DNA of 64,000 bases, taken from Adineta vaga (lineage: Eukaryota > Rotifera). Below are positions 24,071 through 34,593 of the stretch, piece after piece (the stretch's first letter is position 1; each line of letters begins with the position of its first letter). The translations under genes and the position numbers were made by a program. The stretch is from assembly GCA_021613535.1 (NCBI GenBank), contig CP075492.1, positions 5,394,001 to 5,458,000 of the forward strand, given 5' to 3'. A model generated the notes under the pieces. The model had not been told where the DNA came from, did not search any database, and saw only the letters and a list, made by a program, of their open reading frames with translations.

Positions 24071-26321
24071 ATGAATAATTCACAGAGTAGTAATAACGAA
24101 ATGGATGTCGATAAAATCGGTGTTGTTGATGAAGAAGGTGAACAACAATCAGCCAAGTAAAGATTTTATTTTATACTTATACTTTAATTATTTTTTAATA
24201 TTAATTCATAGAGGTCAACTAACTGGTCCAAGTTCCTTATTTATTTGTCTTCATTTTCTGATGATGACTATAATAAAACCTTTAGTTACTAAAACTATTC
24301 GTCTTTATCTTGACGACGTGTTCGAAATCATTTTTTCAAATGATCGTATTGTAAATAATCCAATGGATCAACTACAAGAATTTGCTAATAAATTCAATCT
24401 CAACTTTTATATTTACATCATTCAAGAAGATGAAAGAGGATTTCACGAAATCATCTCTTCAGCTGTCCATGAAACTAATAATCATGTTCGTGCATTTCTT
24501 GTATTCGATCAACGTCATCAACAGTTTTATGTATTCTCGATCAAGGATCCAAATATTGAACATGAAGTCATGTTTCGTATGGATGATATGAATAGTATGC
24601 AATTATTTCAAGAGTTTGTCTCTAATCAATACCCTGACAGTACAGTAAATGTCGTCCAATCATCAGAATGTAAATTAAATGCATCAAATTTATGTAATTT
24701 ATTACTTCAAAATGTTCAATCTCTTATTTCTTGTGTTGGATCACAACTTGATCATTTCAATAAGTTTTCCTTCGCTTCCTCCGGTGAGATATATAATTGT
24801 ATTATCAAAGTGATTGAATAGTACTTTTGTTTTTCTTTATTAGCATATCAACTTGCTGAAAATGACTTTACCTCTCTAGAAACGATGAACAATGCTTTAG
24901 ACAAACAATTGAACTTATTATTAAGACTATCAGAATTAACAGCAGAAACCTTGAAAATAAATCGTATAACATCTATCTCAACAGATATTACTGAAGCAAC
25001 TTCTATTGTCAGAGATACATGTAAATAATCAATTATTTCTTCGCAGTCGATTTCTTAATTTTTTTTATTTATATAGCAATAACGAATCACGATGAAAATA
25101 TTCTAACTAATAATCCAGTCGACATCAGTCCAGACATACCATTAAATGGTCAACTGTCAATAACGACAGACAATGGTGAGCAAACAATACAATTACCCAA
25201 AGTACAATTATTGAATCAACCAGCACGAGTTCGTCGTCATCGTTATTTAGTAGAATTACGCGATGGTAATTGTTCCGGTATACCATTTCAATTCACGGTA
25301 AATTCATCTAAATTAATTAGATTATTAATCATAATTCAATTATATTCTAGCTTCCAAAAGAGATCAACAATTATAAGCGAGACTTTTATCTTGGTGCGCA
25401 TGTTACAACCTACGATGGAAAAGAACATGATCAGAAAATACCGGTGTACACGGATATTTCAATTAAAGAGAATTATAATCTAAAAACGAATGATCTCGAT
25501 TGTTTTGAAACTTCGAATGATCATCAAGATAAAAATGAAACATTTGATCGGAAAACGAAAGGTGTCTTTTCAAAAATTATTTTTTCTGACCAAGAAAGTC
25601 TTCAGAAAAGGTAAAAAATATTATTTTTAAAAGAACATCTATATATTTATAGACATAGTTGGACTTTCAAGACAGTTAATTTTATGTCAAGACAACAAAA
25701 TTACGAAACCATTGATCAAAGATAAGAAACTGAAATGGTGTCGATTCAAATTTGCAATTTATATAAAATCATCTAATGGTCATTTTCAACGAATTTCTCC
25801 GCCAGTCTATTCAGATTTGTGCCAAGAAAGTAAATGATAAGACATCATTTTCTTCTTGATCTTATATCCATGCTTTTCTTTTTAATTCAAGCTTCTAATG
25901 GTCACCCAATAGAAACGGATACGATTATTCCAAATAAACTCTGCGAAAATGGTGGACAAATGATATTCATTGCAATTGATGAAAATTTGAATAAAGATGG
26001 TATAGAATTCTTCAAGTTTTGAATACTATCTATACATGCATTCTTTATTTCAGACGTATCTGTATCTTGTAATAATAAAGTTATCAACAAAAATAAATTC
26101 CAAATATGTGGAAAAATTCTATCGTTTGAATCCCCGGTGCATAAGCAAGGAGAAGATAGTCTTACGATCGAAGTTCGTAATTTAAACGGTGATTTTCTTG
26201 TTTCTCATCAATTGTTATATCATCAACATGGTATAGTCTCCTTTTTCTATATGTTTGAACTTTGTACTATATATTTCTAGATGATCATCCTGATCCATGC
26301 GGTGTATATAATGATGACTAA
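24071..26321 (+). pseudogene. Rel/NF-kB-like transcription factor, frameshifted, copy A
   Basis: Same nine-exon structure as the intact copy at 45891-48140: exons 24071-24156, 24212-24783, 24844-25020, 25077-25297, 25351-25610, 25653-25829, 25892-25999, 26054-26230, 26281-26321. An extra T at about 25680-25683 in exon 6 moves the frame into a stop (TCAAAGATAA) before the end of the DNA-binding region. Downstream exons are still open in the original frame. Compared with B it has a local cluster of substitutions in exons 6-9, most of them amino-acid changing. Whether the extra T is real is not decidable from the sequence. Confidence 0.6.
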
Positions 26322-26983
26322 TTCTCATATATATTTTCTTTTTTTTTCTTTGTATACAAGTACAATTAATAAATACAACTTTATGAAATTTTCAATTACT
26401 GATCATCTTGCGATTGAAATTGATGCACCTGTTTTCAACGATCGAGCACCATCAGATCGTTGAATTGATAATAAAGAATAGAAATGTGAACGTGCTCTCT
26501 TCTAACTTTGCAGCAAATAAGATTTGTTTTCAACATAGATCAAATTACTTTCGTTCTCTCAGTAGAATAACAGGTAATATAAGTTATGTATAAAAGCTGT
26601 CCGACCTTCAATATAGTCACCAATAAAGATTGACAGATACGAGAAACAAAATTACCTCTTGTGAAATTAAAGAACGAAAGAAAAAAAAATAATAAAAGTA
26701 AGTTTGATTTATTAGCAGGTATGCAATGAATACATGACACTGCGCTCACGTTTCCTCGTATATAACCAAAGACAAATAAACATTTTATTTCTATATAGAT
26801 TGCCCTTTATCGACGTCTGACGTACTTCTTTCAAGTTTTCCTGAACATTAAAAGAAGAGAAAAAAGTTAAAAAAACTTTTGACGACACTTTAAAAAAAAA
26901 TTATTCCATTCATTTCTCTTCCTTGTTTTTCCCCTCAAAGGAAAATGTGTTTAAACATGAGTTAGGATAATTTTTTCCCTTCA
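26322..26983. other. Spacer between Rel-like and GH125 genes, copy A
   Basis: AT-rich, no gene supported. It contains A/T runs near 26340 and 26680, and presumably the 3' end of the Rel-like gene and the promoter of GH125. Confidence 0.4.
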
Positions 26984-28932
26984 ATGTCAATCCTACCCAG
27001 ACTTATTCGTCTACGAACGAAATACATTCGTTTAGAAGTCATTGCCTCGATCATATTAATCAGTCTTTTTATTAATATTTTTTCCATTCATCAATTATTT
27101 CAATGTTCATCATTAAATGAATTAAAGCCATTGAAAATACATTCGAATATAAATCCATTAAGTACTATAGAACGATCGAAAAAGGCGCTTGAAAATTTAA
27201 AAGTATTATTGAATAGTGTCGTATCTTCAACTGATCAACCATGGATTTGGACGCCTTCAGCACAATATCCATCTGTACCATATCAACCAACATTATTATC
27301 AAATCAAAAAATTCCCAAAGCAATTAATACGAAATCAGCTGTACCACACGTCGTTCAAGATGAAATTAATCGTGTCTGTCAACGATTGACTAAAACAAAT
27401 AGTACAAGTGGACAAATTTGGTGTAAATTATTTACAAAATGTTATGCTGATACATTAGCAACAACTACAACTTTATTAGATGACAATACAACTTATATAA
27501 TAACCGGTGATATCGATTTAATGTGGTTACGTGATAGCAGGTAAGATTAGGAAGAGAAACAAATAATAAATGAAAAATTTCCTTTTATTCTCTAGCGCTC
27601 AAGTTCATCAATATATGACATTATCACATGATAAAGATATTCAACGTATTATAGAAGGTTTGATTCGTCGTCAAACACAATTTATATTTACTAATCCATA
27701 TGCAAGTTCATTTCGTTTAACCCTTTACGGCCGTGTGTTGCCAAAAAGCAACAATTTTGCCGTAGGGGGGTACGGCATTTTTTAAAAAGTCGACCGTGAA
27801 AAATTGATCCCTATAACTAAACAACAAAGAATATATAGAAAGATAACTTTTTGCTTGTTGTTTTCTGGTAGCCGGCCGTAAAGGGTTAACTCTTCGTCCA
27901 AATCCACCATCGGACGATTCTCTTGAACCAGTTCATATTCTCAAAGGTCGAAATATTCATGTTGCCATGCATAATTATGAATTAGATAGTTTATGTTATC
28001 ATTTACGTTTAAGTTATACTTGGTGGAAACAAACACATCGTACAGATGTTTTTGATCATCAATGGTTACTAGCAGTGTCAATGATTATTCAAATCATGAT
28101 TATTGAACAACATCATTCAGAAATTTCACCATATCATTATACAGAATTAGGCAATAATTATCAAGGTTCACGCGTTTCATATACAGGAATGACATGGAGT
28201 GCATTTCGTCCGAGTGATGATCAGACAAAATTTGGTTATTTGATTCCAAGTAATATGATGACTACCGTTGTTTTAAAACAACTCAAAGAAATGATACAAA
28301 GTTTATATCCTGATCAAATTGAACTTTTACAACAAATATATCAATTACAAGTCGATATTTATTCAGGTATTCATACGTATGGTGTTGTTCAACATGCAAA
28401 ATATGGTCAAATCTATGCTTATGAAACTGATGGATTTTCTTCACCTCTTCTTATCGATGATGCCAATGTACCATCACTTCTTTCTGCAGCATATCTTGGT
28501 TTTAAAACACCCTACGATCCTGAAGATCAAATATTAGCAGCAACACAATCATTTGTTCTATCGAAAGAGAATCCCTTCTTTTTTTCTGGTGAATATGCTT
28601 CAGGAATCGGTAGTCAACATACTCAATCGCAATATGTTTGGCCTATGGCTATTATAATGGAAGGCTTTGCAAATCAATCACAAGTAAATCTCGATAGTGT
28701 TTGGAAAAGATTAGAAGCAAGTCATGCTGGTACATTTGCTATGCATGAAAGTTTCAATATTAACAATCCACAACAATTTAGTCGTACATGGTAGATTCTT
28801 TTTTTTTTTCTTTTAAATTTTCTTTCCAAAACAACATCATTTTCTAGGTTTGCATGGGTGAATTCTTTATTTGCCGAATTAGTTTTAGTACATCTGGATA
28901 AATTGGAGAATTGGTTGCAATATCGTCATTAG
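26984..28932 (+). CDS. GH125-like exo-alpha-mannosidase, MITE in coding exon, copy A
   Basis: GH125 enzymes are exo-alpha-1,6-mannosidases. Exons: 26984-27540, 27596 onward, and 28848-28932. Residues about 19-35 are a membrane anchor, predicting a Golgi type II protein. Family hallmarks: DIDLMWLRDSSAQVHQYM across the first intron, AMHNYELDSLCYHL, YTGMTWSAFRPSDD, YAYETDGFSSPLLIDDANVPSLL, EYASGIGSQHT and RTWFAWVNSLFAEL across the last intron. A 165-bp piggyBac-type MITE (27721-27885) interrupts exon 2 and brings a stop at 27783-27785. If 27733-27871 is spliced, the frame continues and the product is 565 residues with a 10-residue insert. GH125 is mainly fungal and bacterial, so horizontal origin is plausible. 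Function is firm at family level; whether the gene is active depends on that splice. Confidence 0.75.
27721..27885. mobile_element. piggyBac-type MITE in GH125 exon, copy A
   Basis: TTAA (27717-27720), then CCCTTTACGGCCG ... CGGCCGTAAAGGG, then TTAA (27886-27889): a 13-bp perfect terminal inverted repeat with the TTAA target duplication diagnostic of piggyBac insertion. Removing the element with one TTAA restores the GH125 frame exactly (FRL-TLRPNPP). Inside, GTGTGT lies right after the left terminal repeat, and TTGTTGTTTTCTGGTAG lies right before the right one, matching splice donor and acceptor. Confidence 0.85.
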
Positions 28933-29123
28933 AAAATGTTCACTAGTTATCTTTCTCTAGATGCAATTCTTTATTTCATTTACTGTGATGAAAATCAACA
29001 AGAGAATAGGACAACAGCACTAAGTCGTCAACATTGCTGCGGTCTCTCTCTCGGTCCTCAATTTTAGAACTTGATGTTTATCTTCCTCTAGAAACAGAAG
29101 TTATTTTGAGATTTTTTTGTTAA

Positions 29124-31554
29124 CCTTCTAATACCATGCGAAAAAAGTCCCGTGGAATACCGTGCATGGACATTTTTGTCCATAAATACAAATCATAAAA
29201 AATCCGACTTTAGTCAGTTTTAGCATTAATATATTTGATTAATCTGATATATCAGAACTCTCGCCACACATTTCACACACAATATTCACACAAATATGCA
29301 CTTTACACACATATATTCTGCATTTGTAGCATTTGGTGCCAATTCTGCTAGCTTTTTGTTTACTTGCATAATCGAAAGCTTTATCATAACAAATTTTGCA
29401 CCGACCACTTTTCACTGCCATCGATTGAGTTGTTGCTAATGATGTCGTTGCTGCTGCTGCTCTTGTTTTTGTTGCTAATGACGATGGTGAAGATGAATCT
29501 GATGATGTCTTTTCATGCAAGATGCTGTGTATTCCGAAAACAACATCTTTGTGTAAATTTGATGTATTTCTTTGTGAAACATAAGGTTTCACCAAACAAA
29601 GAGCTAGTTCTCTAAGAAAAAGCTTTCTTTTATTTGGATTTTGTTTGTCCCAGTCAGGAAAACATTCAAGAAATAGCGTGAAGGCGTTGACACCAATTAT
29701 ATCAAGTAAGGTATAAAAAATCGACAGTGACCATCTAAAAGTACCTCGTTTTGTTGTATAATGTCGTGTAAGTTGATCAATTGTATCGACACCACCTTTA
29801 GTATCATTGTAGAATAGGTTGATTTCGGGTTTTTTCTTCTCCCCTTCAAAATCACCAATCGTTTGATGTTGACTAGAGATAAAAATAAGAACTTTTTTTG
29901 GTTCATGATTGTATGAAACGAGTTTGACTGGTGCTGTAGCTGTTGTTACTTTTGAAAAGAGAAACATAGATGAATAAAGTTCTCTATTCTTGCTGATTTT
30001 CATGATTTCTGGTATATGCTTTCTGTTGACCTGCATAGTACCAACTACAGTCAATTGAAATTTATGCCACAGTTCGTCGGCAAGTTCTACAGATGAATAA
30101 AAGCGGTCCATAGTGATGTTTCTTGAAGTACCTTTGATGGTTTGTGCTAGTCGGCACACGATATCCTTCGGTTTATTTGAAATTTCATTTGTTTTACCAG
30201 CATATGGTTCCATATTGATTGCATATCTTTTATGTGAATCTTGTGAGCATTCTGATAAGAATACCATATTTACCAGGCTTGTCCTTCATAAATACTTTGA
30301 AAGGGCAACGACCACGATATAAAGAGAGCATTTCATCAATAGTTGTGCATTGGTATGGCTTGAAATTTGATGAAAATGTTGATGTTACCATTTGGAATAC
30401 ATTTCAAATTGGTGCAAATTTGTCTTTTTTTCTCGTTTGGTTTTTGTAGCAGCATCATCAAATCTTAAATGTTTCAATATATAATATGAACGAAGCGATT
30501 TCTAGCCATGGCTCCTTTGTAAAATGGTCTTCCATTCATTTCCGACCAAGATCTGTTATAGATAAGCCATTATCTTGATTTGTACCCATCATATATAAAA
30601 TACCAATAAATGCAAAGAGCTCGTGTTTGTCAATAGATCTATCATTCAATCCCATGTGCTTGTTTGTATTTTTAATTATTGTTGTTGATACTTCATCAGT
30701 AAAAAACTTTTTGAATGAATCTTCTATATTTTTAACTTTACCAGAACGTGTAACACCAAATGTATCTCGTATAATATTTTGTCGATACATTTTTGATTTT
30801 TGATGGTGTTTTGTAATAAATTTTTCCAGTTTTACTTATTACTTAATCATCATCTTCTTCATCATTGCTCATTTCCAATATGTTCAGTAAAAATCTTCTT
30901 CTTCTGACGTACTATTTGTAATATCATCATATTCTGCCATTTTATAAAATTTATTTATAGTTGTTAAATAATGTGGAGAGGTGAGATGGAAGACGAAGAA
31001 AATTGGTGATTTTATTCAGAAAAAAAACGAGTATATATAGGTGGAATGGATAAAGAGGGGTATTCGTCGAGAAGTTTCTTCTTTATTTTCATGAAGAATG
31101 ATTGACAATGGATCGAGGTCCATAAAAGGTCACACAGGAACATAGTGAGTACTTGATGTACGAAAGAGAAGCAAGATATGTACGAGAGAAAGAAAGAAAT
31201 ATACGAAAGAGAGGAGCAAAATATACGACAGAACAGAAAGAAATGCATGAAAGAGAAAGATATACTGTGTAGTAATAGTGTCTACAATATCTGTACGATA
31301 TAAACTAGACGAGAATACAGAAAACAAAGATATAAAAATGAGTGATACTATCATATGAATTTTTTCATGTACAAAAAAACGTTGACTTTTTCAGGAAAAA
31401 GTAAAAATTTGTTGAAAAGGAGATATTCAGCAGATGCTAGAGCTATAAAAATTTACATTCTAAAAAGTTGATATCGATTAGTTCAGGTCTTCACCGAAAA
31501 TTAAGTGTTTTACACACGTATGGACGAAAATGTGCATGCACAGTATTAGAAGGG
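29124..31554 (-). mobile_element. piggyBac element, copy A
   Basis: Flanked by TTAA at 29120-29123 and 31555-31558. The ends are inverted: CCTTCTAATAC at left, and CCCTTCTAATAC at right on the reverse strand. Subterminal GTGCATGGACA and inverted GGACGAAAATGTGCATGCAC blocks also pair. It carries a degenerate transposase and inserted just downstream of GH125. Confidence 0.85.
29239..30940 (-). pseudogene. piggyBac transposase, degenerate, copy A
   Basis: Translation from 30940 (MAEYDDITNSTSEEE, acidic) meets an in-frame TAA, then continues with MYRQNIIRDTFGVTR. Catalytic aspartates can be seen in IDEMLSLYRGRCPF, ITMDRFYSSVELA and KGGVDTIDQ. The C-terminus has the cysteine-rich finger (CKICYD ... 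CYKCRIYVCKVH ... CEMC). Lesions shared with copy B: the N-terminal TAA, a +1 shift after FVHII, and a stop where APIW is expected. Copy-A-only: an extra G near 30243 and a shift at ITDLGRK. Here LWHKFQL is intact, unlike copy B. Confidence 0.8.
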
Positions 31555-31687
31555 TTAACCCACTTTCATTCTCAAGATTTCCTCGTTATTTCCACGCGTC
31601 CTATTACAAAAGTTTTTTTCGATTTTTAACATTACTTTTGCTTTGATTTCTTCTTTTTGAACAACTTATACAGTGTATGTTTACAGT

Positions 31688-31735
31688 GAGGGTGTGGGTA
31701 TCTCTTCTTCTTTCATCCCACACCCACACCCACCC
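31688..31735. repeat. Inverted telomere-like motifs, copy A
   Basis: AGGGTGTGGGTATC faces CATCCCACACCCACACCCACCCG about 20 bases on. A further pair (GGGTATGGGTATGG / CACCCACACCCTCAC) lies at 31927-31980. Confidence 0.5.
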
Positions 31736-32035
31736 GATGTAGAACGCTTGTTATATTTTTATTTATTTTTTCTTGCTCTTGCTTTTTATTATAGGAAGAC
31801 AGTTTTAGTTCTGTACAGTCCTGGTACAGTCACAACTGAAATTTTAGTTTTAACTAAATTTCGATTTCGTTCGCGACACATATTTAAATGTGTATATTTC
31901 AGTATGTGAATATAAGGATAAGCATCCGGGTATGGGTATGGCTGGCGTAAACAATAAATGCTCGCACCCACACCCTCACATACTTTCAAGATTGTAATGC
32001 TATAGATATAACACCTGCATTTGGTACATCAGACT

Positions 32036-32207
32036 GAACCCATCAAAAGTTCGATAGATTAAAGTTTTAATAAAGCGTTGACAAATCGAAAAATGGTTTT
32101 CAAAATTTACGAAACTTAAAAAGGTTTCGTAGATTTTGAAAACCATTTCTTGCGATTTGTCAACGTATTCGAAGCTTTTGAAACATACAGAATCTTTTCG
32201 ATGGGTT
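32036..32207. repeat. Foldback hairpin, copy A
   Basis: The arms meet at GAAAC-TTAAAAAG-GTTTC and pair outward through TGGTTTTCAAAAT and GCGTTGACAAATCG. The outer left arm is diverged from the right arm, unlike copy B. Confidence 0.7.
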
Positions 32208-33596
32208 TTGGGAATACACCTTTTTATTTAGAGTGTGTGGTGATATCAATATATGATCATCTCCTAATCAATTTTATGCGTACCTCCCGCTATTGTCGTC
32301 TCCCTGCGCTACTTTCTCTATATACCCATTGTAACGAAATTTAGATAGAGACCTTTCGTTACCACTGCAGTATATCTATTATTGTTGATCAACAATGAAA
32401 AGCTGGATGAGAAGCGTTACCGCTATCCTTGATGTATGATGTTCTTTGCTACATCATTAATCCAATTCTGTCCAAGTTACAAACAACACGCGCTTATATA
32501 CCAGAGAAGACGCGTAGAATAGAATGAATGAGAGATGCAATGTTTGAGCAGTTACTATCGATCAATCGGTCATGACCTGAATGTTGAACGGTCATCAGAC
32601 ACACCTTGACCGATAGAGAATCACCGAGTGGGTTATTCATCTTATCAGCACCCATCTCGGCCCTGAAACGGCATGAATGTTGGTGGATTTCCCCGTCCTT
32701 CCAATTGTATCCTACCGGAAACTAGGAGCTTTTTTCGGAAAAATCTGTTCATTTTCGCAACAGATACGGGCACTCGGAAAAGGATGGAGACGTGCTGATC
32801 CAAAAAATTTTCAAAACAAGATTTTTCAGCAATGAAAAATTTCTTTATTATAATTTCTTAAATGAGTTGTTCTCAAAGCGACAGTTTCGTTCACCAGGGA
32901 ACGTGGTTTTCCTGAGAATTCTGTTGTCGAAATCTGAACCTATTTTCGACATGGTGAAGAGATATGATCGTTTGCAAAGTACGGGATCTATGCGGAATGG
33001 TAATGAATCCGGGTACGGCGTAATACGGTCTGAATACTATTTCGATTTCTGTGTGCCCTTCCGGACGGAAACGGTTGGGAACCTCTGGGACAGTCCTAGC
33101 TTTTACGGGTTTTTCTATTGATACTGGAGGCCGGAACGACTGACCTGGATACGCGTGGATTGTATTACTAAGTGATGACATTGTATATGTGAGATAGCTT
33201 AGACATCTACACCGTGAGAAGCGGTGAGCTACCTCCAATTTGTTGTTACATAACAAGAATTTTCGGGGACATTGAGTTCTGTAAATAGTTTAAAAGACGC
33301 TTTTAGTAATGTGTGTATCTTGAGGATGTGCATACTGAGCCAGTCAAAACCTACTATTATCCATACCCACGCCCTCAATGTACATTTTATGACACTGATA
33401 TAGTTTGACATTGACACATTATAGAACTGTATCGTATTTTAATTATTTTGTGATGATAATGGACTTGTCAAACATGTATATTGTTTACTTTTCATAATTA
33501 TAGTTCAAAAGAATTGTGCGCGATATATTTGATTACTTTAAATACAATGCATAAACAAACTCTTTATAGCTCTCCTATTAACATGTTACAGCAATA

Positions 33597-34593
33597 ATGA
33601 AATGTTATAATGTAAACCGTTTCTACGCCGAAAATGCTGATCTGCTTAGTTACTACTATTGTTACTACTATATATTTCGGTATTTTTAGAAACGATTATG
33701 ATTTCATTTCCGAGAATAATTATTATCAATCATGAGGTGTCATCGCGACATTCTATCCGTAGCGATGATCGATCTGTTTTCTTAACCATTAATATGATCC
33801 ATTCTGTAGTGAGGTTTCATTCAATTAAAATAACTCATTCTATCCAATCATTATTTTCATGATAACAGCTTTACATCTGCCATGCGCCAACGCATAGTAT
33901 CATGTACAAGTTAGAATACAGAAATAAAGATTTCATTTGCTCTTCTGCTGATCTTCAAAACATCAATATTAACCCAATAATGGATCACGATCCAACAAAC
34001 CAATTAGCTATCGTCTGATGTGTCGATTTTGACACATGATATCTTTTATCACCCATCGATCACTGGTGGTCAATATGATTATCTTATGAGAATGGATGCT
34101 GATTCTGTATTTCTCCGATGTGACTAAAAAGGATCTTTTATATATACAGACAAGCAAAACTAGATTATGTTTATCGTGCTGAATACTGGGAACCAATCAC
34201 ACCAATGAAGCCTGTTCTGAAACATTTCTTTACGATATATCCGAAGTCTCTAGCTGCATTTACAATAATTTCTTTATAGTTCGATTAAAATGGTATCACG
34301 AATCAAACGAGTTCAAACTTCGTCAATGAGTTAGTTCGCGATGATTTAATGATTCTGTGAATACATTGGCGATGGATGTGCTCATGCAGCTATGTTAAAA
34401 ATTGATAATCAGGTCAAAGTAAAACGCATCACTGATATTTCCTATGGACATAATTATCATGTAATGACGCGTTGGGGAGTACTGAAATTTGTGAAAGTGG
34501 AGCAGTTTGAGGTGGAAATAAAAAAATCTTGTGAACAATTGATAGTAACTTCGAGACACTAGTGGTATACTCACTCAAATACCGATTCCATAA
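33597..34593 (+). pseudogene. GT15-like alpha-mannosyltransferase, many indels, copy A
   Basis: Compared with the intact copy at 55451-56449, about fourteen small indels break the frame: for example an extra A near 33614, lost A near 33826, lost T near 33848, TCG read as TCTG near 34104 and near 34357, and several shortened A or T runs. The conserved blocks (YRLMCRFW, YDYLMRMDADS, GDGCAHAAMLKID) remain recognisable in pieces. The pattern is dominated by homopolymer length changes, which is typical of uncorrected long-read consensus. True decay is the alternative. Confidence 0.65.

Larger units (their letters stand above)
31559..33596. other. Spacer between piggyBac and GT15 gene, copy A
   Basis: No gene supported. 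It contains two TGTGGG-type hairpins (31688-31735, 31927-31980) and a foldback hairpin (32036-32207). An open frame at 32891-33256 (-) has no recognisable family. Confidence 0.4.

Noticed and set aside
32891-33256. 121-codon minus-strand open frame in the GT15 upstream spacer
   Set aside because: Copy B does not keep it open at full length, and no motif is recognised.
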